A DNA stretch of 64,000 bases from Phoronis australis (Eukaryota; Phoronida; Phoronidae). Positions 30,101 through 40,768 of this stretch are shown here, one piece after another; the first letter of the stretch is position 1; every line of letters begins with the position of its first letter. Made by a program: the position numbers and the translations under genes. The stretch is from assembly GCA_002633005.1 (NCBI GenBank), contig NMRA01000144.1:546248-610247 (forward strand), written 5' to 3'. The notes below the pieces were generated by a model. That model was not told the DNA's origin, made no database searches, and saw only the letters and a program-made list of their open reading frames with translations.

Positions 30101-33100
30101 TCTTATATTTTTGCACAAAAAATACAAGAACATTGAAGAAAGTTCCTTTTTTGTAGCAACGTTTTGTCAAAATGTACCAACGTTAAATCTTCACAAATTA
30201 CAAAGTAACAGGTTGAACATGCCTTCCAGTTCAGCAAAAGTCGCCATGTTGTCGGTGTCGCCAGAAATGAGACGAAGTCCAACGGGAATTCTGAGCACAT
30301 TTATCACTTAATGAGTAACAACTGCGAGGCTGAAATTTGGTGAACACTGTTGAATCGTGCAGAATAGTAAGTAAAGATATGTCTCACTAAATTTCACCGT
30401 AAATTGTTGGCGAAAATAATTTACACAAAGTTTTAAACTCGTTACTTATACCGCTGTCCTCCAATATGGCCGACGCGATCCAAACAAAGTAACCCAAATT
30501 TCGCCACAAAAATTGCAATAACTTTACAGTGCTTGCCCCGATTTTGATACTTTTTCGATTTTTACTGAGTAGAATGCACTACCTTTCCGATAATAGCAAA
30601 GTACTTTTTCAAAACGAAAAAACAAAACGAAAAAAAATTGGTTCGACTCACATTGGTTCTTAGGTTCAATCGCCCAACGTAAGGAACTAAACACCAATGC
30701 TATTTTAACATAATAAGTACGCGTAACATTCCAAAAAATTCAACGACCACTAACTACAAACTATAAATACACTACACACACAAACGAATCACGAGATATT
30801 ACTAATAAAACAAAATAATGAAGACTTTTCGAGCAAGCGATAGCACATTCAGTTACAAGGAAAAAATGGCGGTGTTCAGGACAAGTTCCTGAACTGATGA
30901 GCCGGAAATGTGGGTACGGAAATAACCGATGACAGCCGGTGATTATACGCTCACAGAGAAGGGTCAAATACTGTTAAAAATCGCTTTTGGCAAGAAAGGC
31001 GAAAAGAATATAAAGAAAGGGTGTCGAAAATAAGATTTTATGTAGTAAGTGTTTTCGGATACTGGAACCACATGGGCAGTTTGAGACCAGGACTTTAAAG
31101 CAGGACCCCGTGTCGGAAAAACGTTTCTTCCCAGAGGCATATATAAACTTCCAATAGAGCATTATTACCGTCAGAAGTTGGTTATAATAATTTGCCTAGA
31201 CAACTCTAACGTGTCAGTTACTTGAAGTTTCCGTTATGGGACTGAAACGTGCACGCTGCGACCTGAAACCTATTGAACCTGGTCTGAAGCGATAATGAAC
31301 TGCCAATTCCCAGCTCAGAAATCATTTCTCTGAGTAATAGTCGGTGGGCCAGATCTCATATCGTTCATCCTTGTGAGTACTTTGAGGGGGGGCAACTTAG
31401 TTTTTTTCCATGTAGCTAGATAATATACCTATAAATCAAATTCCAAAAAGTTCCAACGTCTACACTTGCACATTTTTTAAAAAAGGTGTTTTTGTTGCAC
31501 AAAATATTATGCACATTCCTGCCACTTGGAGGCGCTTTTCTTTTGAATTGACCAATCAGAGAGCCAGATTGCATTGTTGTGCTTAGTTACTTCAATATGG
31601 CTGCTCCCATGGAGTGTGATGCCTGTATAATTCAAGCTTTATCAAACAGCACAAAATTGTGATGCCAGAACCTGAAGAAGCTTAGAGAAGCATCCTGACG
31701 AGAGCTGATGGACTGTGGAACTCTGTAGATCAGTAGATCAAAAAAAGAAGGTGTCACAAACGTTTCTGCAGAAAACAGCTGCATGTCCCCCTATAGCCTA
31801 TACAGTATACTGCTGTAGAAGACCAAGTGTCAAACCAAAACTTGAAAGGACATAGAAAGGCATAGCAACGTTTCAAGACGCCAGCAGTAGTGCTAAAGCT
31901 GAAGCTGTTGAAAGTAATACAGATGTTACTCAAAATTTCCCAAGAAAATCAATTAGACTTCCAAAATCTGAAACACCCAATTAACCTGAACAAGATAGGA
32001 ACAATCTGAAATATGAGTGCATTATTTGTTAGCTGGAAAGGTATATTATGGACCACATTTCAAGAAACAGAAAGAAGTAACAACTTTATAGGTTTGAAAA
32101 ACAGGTACGTGATCTTAAAAGGTACATCTTGGTGTTTTCCAAGTGTGTTTCAATATTATCACCAGTTGTTTTTTATCTTGTTCAGGCCCTTGGCTGCCTA
32201 GGCCTTAGACAATACCGCTGACCCACTGCCAGTAGAGACGGTTAGAGAATACTTTGTTCGGCGAACGATAGGTGTCCCTATAGGACGTACTTCCGCTACT
32301 CGCTTCAACCCACGATTGTGCTGTCGGACTCTTTTATTGGTAAATAAGACTATTGTAAGCCGTATTTCATATAGTAGAACTTTATCATATCGTTAGACTA
32401 AGACCTGCTTTTGTTTATTTACAGATCCTCTTCATTCTAATAAAGACGATCTTTGAAATAACTATATGTTTATTTAACGGTGATCATACCATAGGTATTC
32501 CATATGCCGCATGCTTTTCGGCAAATTATGCATCCCACTGGTTAAACCATAAGTCATGTTCCTATAAGTTTAGAAGTACCGCGTAGAGAGATGTCTCTGA
32601 GGAGGCCGTTAATGTATTCATTTGTTCCCAGTTTAAACAAATACTCCTGCAATCCTGTTTTTCAAACTCCCTTGTTCAGTTGCCACATCGACATGGCTTG
32701 CGCCAAGGGATAATCGTATGGCGTTGTAATAAGGAATAAGACGACTGTTTGACTGTTTGTGAAATCGGCTATGGCAACGACAGTTCTGTTAGAAGCAAAG
32801 TCGCGAAAACATTGATCTGCAATGCTTGGTAAATTTTACAGGGTCTGCAATTTGTTACTAAGAGATCATCGCGTTGACAAGTCTACTTTTTGGCGCGCAA
32901 TGACGAGTTAGGCATTCGCGATTTCGCTGGTGCCCGCGGCATAATTAGAATCTACCTCGGGTACCAGAGTTGACCGCAATGAGCTGCAAAACCTTGTAAC
33001 AGGAGGATATTACCAGGTAATGCCTTTCTGCTTGTAATGATAGAAGCAGACTTCCAATGATTTTATAAAGTATCTCGCCTCTGCCCACCTGCTACTGAAC

Positions 33101-36100
33101 GTGGCCTGCTTTATATTTGACTTCAGCGCTATCATACATCTACAGTATTACCCAGGTGCGCGTGTGAGAATTTCTGGTAGCGTGCGTTGAAGTTGTCATT
33201 TTTAAACCACAATTAAGCCATTACTTTATATCAAAGAACAAAGAAACTGGTCACATTTTGTTGACAAAGGACCCCTCCTGCTATGAGTATAGGGTTTTGT
33301 TTTCTAAATTAATTAATAATTCGGAAAATAGCCAGAAATCGTTGACATTTCCTGGTTGTATTTATATTTATGTGAATGTTTGATGGGTTCTCCAATAACT
33401 TATTCTAGAAAGGAAAAAATACTGCTCGTGTATTGAAAAGGTCTTCGATTTCACTTGGAACTAATGTCAATGTATGAACACTTCGCTTATCCAAGAAATT
33501 TGACTTGGGTTATGTTTGTACGTCTTTTATTGCAGCTGGCACGCATTTGGGTTTCAGAATTGGGGTCCGTGTTATCAAAGGTCGAAAGTCCGGTAGTAGC
33601 TAAGACATACCGATAGAAATCTCTTTTGCCACGGTCCCGGAGGTACGAAAGCACGTGTCTCGCTTTTGGAATGTCAGGCACATTTTGACAGGTTGAGATG
33701 TATGGCTGTGGCCCGATTTCAACTGTTCTAAAAAACGGAATTGAAAGAGTATGTCCAAGAAAGGGGATTCAGCTTTCACCCACTAGCTTTGCATTTTCTT
33801 TTCTTTGATTGATGAACATGACATCGGGCGTCCTCGTATATCTGTCAAATTTATCCAACTTTCTCCCCTCGGAGTTTCACCCCACAGCATAGTAGTTATA
33901 CTTCGTCGACATTGGATGGACGAATAATAGAGTAATGCAGCTGAAAAAAACAACTTGTAAAGAATATAACAAAGGGAATGTGGAATTCCAGTGGCGCGAA
34001 AACCGCGAGCCTACAAAAGTGCCTGACGGATATTGCGACATTTTGGGTAAATACAGTGAGATTCGGGTACCGCTTTGCTGTCCCGGACTGCCCTATTCCA
34101 CAACGGCAGCTTACCAAGAAATCGTTGTACTAATAAATTGGTTCACGGCTAGAGTCATTATTTCTTGACAACCAGTTCATCTAGTTGGCGAAGCCTATTA
34201 GGCCATACTATTGGTATGATATTGTCTGTGAAAGCCCAAATTGACGCAACTTATCAATTGGGACAATTTGGGTCACCATTGCCGATCCAAACTGACGCGC
34301 GCAAAATTGCTGTTACACTTTGGGCAAAGTGTGTCAATTTGAACTGAGAATGCTAACCTAAATTATCACCACTCAGAAAACGCGCAGAAAACGGAACTAG
34401 ACGAACTTCGACATGCAACTTGAAAAGATAATTTCACTGTATCCCTAAAACACTACCTTTAGTTCTCAGCTGTTGCCGTATTTTTGCATGGCGGATAACC
34501 TATGATAGACCTATAACACTCAACCCTCGTACGTAATCCCCATTTGCTTTATTTGCGATCCCAAATATGTGGCAGCGCATTATAACTAAGAGTTTAAAAA
34601 CGTTTGACACACAGCTGCTTCGACAGTTTCAGGAATTGATCTGAGTTGTTTTTAACATGTAAGACCTTATCGGCAAGTCTTTGTATTCAGCCAAATATCT
34701 ACAAAGGTATAGATAGTAACTTAGAAAAAGTACATATTTTCTGAACGTTAAAAGTTTGTAGAAATTGATTTTTGACTTTTCACCAACCTGTCATTAATTG
34801 GGTAGAGAACATGTCTTTTTAGTAAAATTTTAGCAAAAAAAAGGTACATTGATTATAAAACAACGGTGTCAATGACATGACCGCCTAGTAGAATGGCCAA
34901 CTCGAATGGTGATAATGTATTTCTGAACCGTGCTGGTATCATTATTAGGTATAGAGATACTCCGCTAAAAAACGAGGACACTTGTTCTATAATTTGTCAC
35001 TCCGTTCTCTGCACAATGTCAAGCTATTTGTTAGGAAAATATGTTTTCTTTGTGTTGTAGGCAGAGTGGATCCAAATGACAGCGCATCGGATTTTGGTGA
35101 TGATGACGTCACTTATTTGGACAAACGCTCGACGGCTATGAACATAGACTTCTTGGCCGTTTCGTTAAAAATGTACCGGACACCGTGGTATTTTCAAGTA
35201 AGTGACCTCTTCTAATGAAGTTTAGTGTTTTGAAATGAAGTCTAGTGTTTTGAAGTACGTGGTTTTGTGGAGTTGTTTCTGAGCCGGTCAATAAGCTTAA
35301 ATTTCCACTGATCTTATTCTTTTTGTCGTGAAGACACTTTTCTCTCCCTCTCCAACATTATTAACCCGCCTTCAGTGGCCAGAGAAAGTAATGTTTGATG
35401 TAGAGCTAGCTTTTACAGGAATAAAAATTGCTTAGCAGACCAATAATATTTTGTGGGTTAAGGAATAACTGATAGTTTTTCCTTGAGACCATGCTCTCCA
35501 CATAAAATGACTCGCTGTGACAAGTCAACCTCTGCAGCCTATCCCCACGCAATATATAACGAACGTTCTCCTTAAGTCCAGGAAGTTCCTCTAATCTGAT
35601 GAAGGATCAATTTTAGAACAGTTGGTACCCTCATAGGCGGATTTAGGGGGCCCAACAAATTTGTAATGAACTGATTGCACAAAATATAAAGCATGTAATA
35701 AGCATTACAAAAAGGTTTCGCGCGCAAACGCTGTGGACCATAAACAAATAGGTCTCTTAGTATCAATCTAGTAGTTAAATCGTGGTGGTGCAGTGGTAAA
35801 GCACGCGCGCTCTATCCACCAGCTCGTGGGTTCGAGTTTGTGGCGCTTGCAGTTTTTCCTGTTTGACACTTTCTCCGAATTTTTTTGCCTTTTTTTCTTG
35901 GATAATACTTGGGGAATCAAGGAAAATGGTTGATTTTTAGAGGAAAAAATAGAAAAATTTCCTGGGTGGGAGGGGGGCAAGACCTCCCCCATTCGGTGCT
36001 ATGCGCATCTACAATCGTGCTTTGAGCAAATGTTTACAGACAAAATGTTGGGCCCACTTGTGATATCCTAGATCCGCCAATGACCCTATATCATAAGCTA

Positions 36101-36747
36101 TTGTTTGATGGAACGCAGATTTATAGCCGTTTAGGCCTAATCATCTTAACGCAGTGGCAGATAAAATAACTTTAAACGTTTCATTCCAGCTGCAGTGGAT
36201 GTTACAGAACATAGCCTTCACCAACATTACCAATATTGCCGTATTCTGGGCGCTGCATGGGCATGCCGACCCAAGTCATCCGGTGCACATCGTCAACCAA
36301 ATCCTACTACCAATCATCTTGTTGATAGACACTGCCCTCTCGCGACTAATAGTGAGAATTACGCATGTTATTTTCCCCGTTTGCTGTGCAACGTTTCACG
36401 GTTGTTTTTTGTTTGTGTATTCGCAGGTGTCGGATACCTACAAACCGCGCTTGATGGGCAACACAAAATGGGAAACCATTTTAGCACCATTTATCTTTGT
36501 TATATTTTATGCTTTTTTGGTCATACCCCTGACTCAGCTGTTCCTCCTTGCCCTCGTGCACGTGCGCGTGGCTCTTTGGATGAGGATGCACAAGAGCATA
36601 GCCGCACTGGCTACTCTTCACCAGTCTTTGGATGAGTCCGTATTTCTAACAGTGCCCGGCCATCTTGAACCGCCACGTCTAATAAAACAAGTAAGAGTTT
36701 CGCCACGAGCGTCTGCCCGGCAGTCAATTGTTGAAGAAGCAATGTAG
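17380..36747 (+). CDS. Rolling stone-like multi-pass membrane protein (4 coding exons)
   Basis: Exons 17380-17538, 25284-25602, 35061-35197 and 36190-36747 join in phases 0, 1 and 0, all at GT-AG sites, giving 390 residues. In Rolling stone family proteins a short cytosolic start leads to an F/D-F-x-x-(S/C)-Q-W block, then about six membrane spans. Here the exon 1/2 junction makes DFVRCQ-W at residues 48-54. Spans lie at about 62-85, 99-118, 212-227, 242-258, 263-285 and 303-331. Diagnostic pieces are LQWMLQNIAF (206-215), N241, LLIDTALSR (249-257) and THVIFP (263-268). Between spans 2 and 3 is a long acidic loop (about 120-195). The Drosophila founder acts in myoblast fusion; role here unknown. 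Start chosen for its good context (aacATGG) and because the exon fits upstream of W54. No intact alternative gene seen in the introns. Confidence 0.8.
19641..20633 (-). pseudogene. THAP-domain gene fragment (THAP4-like), two exons, inactivated
   Basis: Exon 1 (20633-20536) encodes MGRDAFCSAIN, then in a shifted frame CMNSSTKTPDVSFF, then back in the first frame RFPKDPER before a gtaagg donor. One T is missing near 20610 and one is extra in a T7 run near 20561, leaving a TGA in the original frame. Exon 2 (19877-19641, acceptor ctgttcag) continues (R)CKRW but lacks about six residues (usual VQNSRR) before ADLLNRDAAYLSKN. It then gives CMLCSHCFEESMFMNEEQ and TIFDVPDPPK. The usual C-S-x-H-F ligand block is changed to CSHCF. 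The retained intron means this came from DNA duplication, not a retrocopy. Confidence 0.65.
20985..21115 (+). mobile_element. Possible 3' end of a non-LTR retrotransposon with (ATT)n tail
   Basis: gaggaccatgctggatattagcctttggc ... tcctctttaaataaagtttatt followed by about 14 ATT units. Many invertebrate CR1/RTE-like LINE copies end in just such a motif and a short-repeat tail. 5' boundary guessed; no reverse transcriptase in the window. Confidence 0.4.
21072..21115. repeat. (ATT)n microsatellite
   Basis: About 14 tandem ATT units. The Tyr-rich (+) and Ile-rich (-) open frames here are artefacts of this repeat. Confidence 0.97.
21500..23085. repeat. Array of GGGGTACGTACACTACA motifs
   Basis: At least ten exact or near copies of GGGGTACGTACACTACA: about 21501, 21868, 22228, 22388, 22547, 22565, 22731, 22889, 22908 and 23063. 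They are separated by unrelated AT-rich spacers, plus a direct duplication of about 340 bp (22228-22564 and 22565-22907) that explains only some of them. No reading frame runs through. The motif contains the palindrome GTACGTAC. Confidence 0.8.
22228..22907. repeat. ~340-bp tandem direct duplication
   Basis: Unit 1 (22228-22564) and unit 2 (22565-22907) share tacatttcaatg, agttagttgatttac-type blocks, aagtgcagcatacatgtgcatatctg, atgctaatatttcact, cacccttttaacctaacattttt and the motif at the junctions. Moderately diverged, so not recent. Confidence 0.8.
23920..24415. mobile_element. MITE with TTTGGCGACCTGG ends
   Basis: Left end tttggcgacctgggaaaaat and the reverse complement of the right end (tttggcgacctggcaaaaat) match over about 25 bp. 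A second ggcgacttggg piece lies near the right end. 496 bp, non-coding. A decayed inverted relative is at 5790-6000. Confidence 0.65.
25284..25602 (+). CDS. Rolling stone-like gene, coding exon 2
   Basis: Acceptor ttccttgcag, donor AAAG|gtaaag. Encodes W54 to K159 plus the first base of codon 160. Holds membrane spans 1 (CMIGFRIAFLLSATTGIVLI) and 2 (WTTYAAFFYFLAACINSFIY) and the first part of the acidic, Cys-bearing loop. The frame stays open past the donor to 25703, but only the gtaaag donor restores phase with exon 3. Confidence 0.8.
26639..26725 (+). mobile_element. tRNA-derived SINE (head region)
   Basis: TGGTGTAGTGGTTATAGTAC fits the pol III A box (TRGYNNARNGG). agttcctactt about 35 bp later is a degraded B box followed by aaaccc. 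An A-rich aagaaaaaaaa follows at 26714-26724. No cloverleaf strong enough for a functional tRNA. Confidence 0.5.
27868..28037. repeat. Cluster of seven TACCAAATGGGTA-type half-palindromes
   Basis: Copies start at about 27868, 27886, 27915, 27956, 27973, 28003 and 28024. Sequences include gtaccaaatgggtac, taccaagtgggtc, tgccaaatgggca, agccaactgggtt. Outer bases co-vary to keep pairing (TACC/GGTA, TGCC/GGCA). Spacers are unrelated AT-rich sequence of variable length, so this is not a simple tandem repeat. Confidence 0.75.
31597..32140 (+). pseudogene. Decayed protein-coding remnant, family not identified
   Basis: MAAPMECDACIIQALSNSTK starts at an ATG in good context (aatATGG) and stops. In another frame, RRPSVKPKLERT, KGIATFQDASSSAKAEAVES, NFPRKSIRLPKSETP and NNLKYECIIC follow in order, separated by single stops. 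The composition is protein-like over about 350 bp and ends in a CxxC pair. This looks like a repeat-encoded gene broken by frameshifts. I do not recognise the family. Confidence 0.35.
35061..35197 (+). CDS. Rolling stone-like gene, coding exon 3
   Basis: Acceptor tttgtgttgtag, donor TTTCAA|gtaagt. Starts with GC that completes Gly160. Acidic loop (DSASDFGDDDVTYLDK) then MYRTPWYFQ, leading into the conserved LQW of exon 4. The other two phases contain stops. Confidence 0.75.
35632..36082. mobile_element. hAT-like MITE with exact 5-bp duplication ACCCT
   Basis: Ends CATAGGCGGATTTAGG and TATCCTAGATCCGCCAATG. ACCCT is at 35627-35631 and 36083-36087. It contains a tRNA-like promoter segment at 35775-35850, not seen in the other copies. 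Lies in intron 3 of the Rolling stone-like gene. Confidence 0.8.
35775..35850 (+). mobile_element. tRNA-derived SINE-like segment
   Basis: TGGTGCAGTGG is an exact A-box match (TRGYNNARNGG) and GGTTCGAGTTT, 40 bp on, is a good B box (GGTTCGANTCC). The intervening arm is not a convincing anticodon stem, so this is a SINE head rather than a tRNA gene. It lies inside the hAT-like element. Confidence 0.45.
36190..36747 (+). CDS. Rolling stone-like gene, terminal coding exon 4
   Basis: Acceptor gtttcattccag; 185 codons to TAG. Holds membrane spans 3 to 6 and the diagnostic LQWMLQNIAF, LLIDTALSR and THVIFP segments. The C-terminal 55 residues are a polar cytosolic tail. A gtaaga string at 36691 could be an alternative donor, but the frame stays open to the stop. 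Confidence 0.85.
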   Translation: MQWMLQNIAFTNITNIAVFWALHGHADPSHPVHIVNQILLPIILLIDTALSRLIVRITHVIFPVCCATFHGCFLFVYSQVSDTYKPRLMGNTKWETILAPFIFVIFYAFLVIPLTQLFLLALVHVRVALWMRMHKSIAALATLHQSLDESVFLTVPGHLEPPRLIKQVRVSPRASARQSIVEEAM

Positions 36748-36769
36748 TTATTATGGCCCATGTTTTCCT

Positions 36770-37160
36770 TGGCACAAACGTTCACCAGCTCGCTCATAAA
36801 ACCCTCCCGTCTTGCGGACGGACCAAACCTGATCCCGCAGGTTATTCTTTGCCCGCGGTGTACTTCCCTGTTAACAGATTGAGTGGCTGGACTATTTTCG
36901 TTTCCGTTTCATTTCCGTTTCATTTCCTGCATAAGTTGTTTAATCATAAATCCATAAAATGAAATAAAAATTCTTTGTCTCACTTCATACTGGGAAGATC
37001 ATCCAGTTTACCAAATTTCATTGCAAAATCGATACAATATCAATACTCGTGTTCACGTGAACAGGGCAGAAAAGGACAACCTACACGCATTATTGAGCAT
37101 AATGTAAGTTCAATGATATTTTCTCTGTATCCTTATGTACTTTGTGTCAACATATCAACG
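36770..37160. repeat. Interspersed repeat shared with 3.4-3.8 kb
   Basis: Same block order as 3360-3810 (gcggacggaccaa; aaatttcattgcaaaa; tatcaatactcg; cgcattattgag; gtaagttcaatgatattttc; ctgtatcctta). It overlaps the 3' untranslated region of the Rolling stone-like gene. Confidence 0.6.
36963..36968 (+). terminator. Poly(A) signal AATAAA of the Rolling stone-like gene
   Basis: Exact AATAAA 216 bp after the stop codon, with a T-rich stretch (ttctttgtct) just after. It lies at the start of the repeat shared with 3.4-3.8 kb. Confidence 0.5.
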
Positions 37161-38329
37161 TTTGACTTGCTTTCACTTTTAGAGCTTACGGCAGTAGTTG
37201 TAAAATGGTTCTGTCGAAAAATGACCCAAGGCGAATCGGCCGCTCTAGGGCTATGTGGGGTGTGCTTCCTGTCACTTTCGGCAAAATCACAGCGCTTGAG
37301 CGTTTGACGCTAAAATTCGTGTATTCTGTAACATATGATTTGGTTCACGTACAGCACGTGGCTGAACAAGGATGTTGTATGACACTTTACTCTATCGATG
37401 GATATCGCATCTTTATCGGTAGACATATCAACTCTATCGATGGCCACGGGCCTTTTGCAATCCCCAGTAGGCTGAGCCAGACGGCTTAGCAACGTCGGGA
37501 AATTTATTTTATAGTAAGTCCAGTACTCATGATTTAAAATTTTTTGCATCTGTTTATTCACCTGGATGAACAATAATATCCATCGTCTGCAATATGTTCG
37601 TAAACTGAAACTTCTTCATGCAAAGATATCGACTGACGCAGAGTCGTAGGAGAGTGTTGTCGGTGATACTGGCTTGACACACTGTATTATAGAAAGAAGC
37701 CACCGGTCCACCTGGAATTACTGTCATCATAACTGGAGTAAAACATGGGTTAGTTTCATCATGATGAGAACAATACTCGTGTCAGTCAACATTATTTCAC
37801 AACCATCGCGAATCGCGTCAATAAACCGTTAAACAATGACGATGTCATTCCAACTGTGCCAATGTTTTGGGAAACCAAAGCCGACCCCCGGGACTCGTAA
37901 GTTGTAGGGATGCGTTCTGTAGACGCTATAATTTTGCGAAAAATCAAGCTCACGCAGTCGTCCGAGTGAAAGGTGTTTCGCGGTCATGTGCGGAATTTAC
38001 TGCTAGCGTACGCAAGCAAAACGGTGGCCACCAAAGTGGTTGGTCGGTGAGGTTGCGATGTAATATATTTTGGGATAGAATTAACCTTTTCTGTTCCATG
38101 ACAGAAATTTTTTCACCGAAAGTGCAATTCAAATTGTCTTGGATCTACGGAAAGCAGCTCAGGTCGAACTACATGTGTAGTGCACAAGAAGAAACATTGG
38201 AAACACTCGAGGCCACCGTACCGCAGCACCAATGACACTGTCTTCCAACTCCGAGACTCTCCCGAGAAACATGAATTTTTAGCAATTATTTGATGAATAT
38301 TTACCTTTTACTTTTTCTCTATCCATAAA
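37161..38329. other. Gene-free stretch
   Basis: The 122-codon frame at 37867-38235 lacks any recognisable domain. At 37387-37445 tatcgatgg occurs twice in a short duplicated stretch. Nothing else seen. Confidence 0.3.
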
Positions 38330-38610
38330 GATACAGGTACTCGGACTAATTTTCGTTGTCCTAATTATGGAATTCCAAAACGGAAGAAATTCAGCTCAGA
38401 TTTATACTCCAATACCACGATAATATTAACATCAACATTTAAAATGTTGACATTTAGAAATCTTGTCAACCTTTTACTTAAATGTTGCCAACATCTTCAA
38501 AAAATCTTGTGAATAATTGAATACCAAAACGGAAAAATTCAACACAGAGTTACACTCCAAGACCATTATAATATTAACATACATTGACAACATTTGTCTG
38601 CTGTCAAACA
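38330..38610. repeat. Minisatellite-type repeat (inverse of 53.0-53.3 kb)
   Basis: Two diverged units of about 150 bp (ggaattccaaaacgg ... ataatattaacat; gaataccaaaacgg ... ataatattaacat), rich in caacattt/cttgtcaac. The reverse complement matches 53030-53330. Confidence 0.6.
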
Positions 38611-38734
38611 GTTAGCAGTGTTCGCCTGAGACTGCGTTTTTGCGTCATTTGACGCAACCAAATGAAAGACTCGAAGAGAGGTGCATCATTTTTTAATAGT
38701 TGCTTACCCTCCGTCGACAATGGACTTGGCCGTT

Positions 38735-38835
38735 TTAGTTACCGTATTCGCCCTAATAACCGCCCATGCCCTTATAAGCGCCCCCCACGCGTTTTTAGAC
38801 TTTGCTAAAACAAGCGCCCAGCCCATGAACGTGTA
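38735..38835. repeat. Solitary end of the ACCGCCC/AAGCGCCC repeat family
   Basis: cgccctaataaccgcccatgcccttataagcgcccc is related to the ends of the 14695-16160 element and inverted relative to 52060-52130. Confidence 0.5.
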
Positions 38836-39783
38836 CGTGCGAAAAATGCCTGAAATTCTACAGTAACGTCTTCAATTTATCAATAATATCCGACAGTCCT
38901 GAAAAAATTAATCATTGTGCACAAAATTTCTAGACCATGAGCCTCGCCGCTATGTCGGTATTTAGCCGTGACTACACTCCTTAAACTTCTGCCATCGGTG
39001 CCTCAAAACGAACACTAAAGTTTTGCTAATCTTGCAAGGAATGTGCCCCACTTGTAGACCTAATTCACGCGGCGGACCTTAAAATCGAGGCTCACTGCAA
39101 TAAAAAAGCGGAAGTTGGATATAAGATCTTAAAAATGTGTCGATAATTAACCACAGAGACGTAGAGAACAAGTCAATGCACCAAAGAGTTGTCTGACCAA
39201 AGGGTGTATTTTTTCCGAAACTAGGTTCGAAACGTGAAAAGTAAATACGACCAAATTGCAAGGATCCTAGTGTTACGGATTAGGTATTATGTTGAATGCA
39301 GGGTTACGTTTCTTCTTGTAAATTGTTGATAAAAATGCTTTCTACACAAACCAGGTCATCTGCTGGAATTGTTGACGAGCTGAAGACGTATTCGACAGTG
39401 GTGGCTCATTTCGTTTTACTGTCTTGTGCAATTAGTCTCATCAGATTTAATTTGTTGATCAAGGATCAAGCATAGTCTAGGTCCTGGTAAGGTGTGGACT
39501 ACCGGTACTAACAGTTGATTTGTCATTGATCTGAAAGAATAATTTATGTTATCAAATATATTTTTATTAAAATAAAAAGCAGGCTCCTTATTGAAAATAA
39601 AAATTATTTGACCATCAATTCTACTTTCTTGGTTTTAATAATTCGCTTACGTCTATTTCACTGTATTAGGCTTCTAATATCAATCTGGACCAAGATGAAT
39701 TTTAAAATTAGAACTCCTAATTCGTTCGTCAAAAGCTTAACCTCATTTTAGAGCTCAATTTCAGTTAACTGGACAGAGCAAGC

Positions 39784-40084
39784 CATAGGCGGATTTAGGG
39801 GGGCGGGGGCCAGGGCCGCCCTCTTGGGTGCCGCAAGCAGAATGAAACGGCAACAGCGTGAACCGTGAGGAAATATTGAGAATGGAGTTCAATACGAGGA
39901 CCTCAAACCCCAGATCGCGGCGGAATCGTGTTCTGTTTAGTTTTTTTTTTTTTTAGTCCACCTATAGATTTTCTGGACAGAAGGTCCACATGCCCCGCCC
40001 CCGCAACTTTCGGGCCGCCTGTGTACATACACTCGCGCTTTTCCCAATTCCCCGAGGCCTTATGGTATCCTAGATCCGCCACTG
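39784..40084. mobile_element. hAT-like MITE with 6-bp flanking duplication GCAAGC
   Basis: Ends CATAGGCGGATTTAGG and TATCCTAGATCCGCCACTG. GCAAGC lies immediately outside both ends (39778-39783, 40085-40090). Internal G and C runs as in the other copies; non-coding. Confidence 0.75.
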
Positions 40085-40768
40085 GCAAGCATAGTTATGT
40101 TTCTTCAGGGGCCTCGTTCATCCGAGGAAAGGTTTCTGTGCCTTATGAGAGGGGAATTTTTTCGCCGAGTGAGGGGAAAAATCTGCCTCGCGATCACCAT
40201 CAATAGCACCCCCACCCTCTTGCAAGTACCATTTTGTGCTCTTTCAGACTGTCACCTGTATGATTTGAACTTAGTCCGAGAGGATTTTTCAATCACTAGG
40301 GTAATTTTTAGGCCTCGTGGGGGGAATTTCGTATGATTTTTCATTTTTTTGAGATGTTAATAAGACCGATATTCGGCCCCAAAATCGAGAGATTGAGGGC
40401 CTTGTCCTTTTTGGAAAGATGAATGCACCATGCTTAAACCTGTAGTCATGAAAACACAGCCTGGCTAGCCGAAGATTCTCGGGTGGTTGCTACTGCTCGG
40501 CAACCGAAATGCGACAAAATGTGATTTAACTTTTCGAAAACATTTAATTAAAAATTTTACACTGGCATATTTTCCTTTGTCGCGGCGTATGGCAACGACC
40601 CAAAGCTTCCGAATCTCAACGTTCTTAGCGATTGTAAAACAGACGGTTGAGTGTCCGTATTTTTTCTAGCCGTTCGAGCAACGCGGAATACAACTATGCT
40701 GATAAGCCAACGGAGCTATCGTAGCGAGCCTCGTTTTGGAAACCACCTCCTGTCGGCGTGAATTAGGT

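Larger units (their letters stand above)
25603..35060. other. Intron 2 of Rolling stone-like gene
   Basis: 9.5 kb. Contains a tRNA-type SINE (26.64 kb), the TACCAAATGGGTA cluster (27.87 kb) and a decayed coding remnant (31.6 kb). The 135-codon frame at 28395 and the 112-codon frame at 29181 have no domain, splice or codon-level support. 32200-35060 shows nothing I can name. Confidence 0.5.

Noticed and set aside
37867-38235. 122-codon open frame
   Set aside because: No motif; composition unlike the confirmed exons; no poly(A) or acceptor support.
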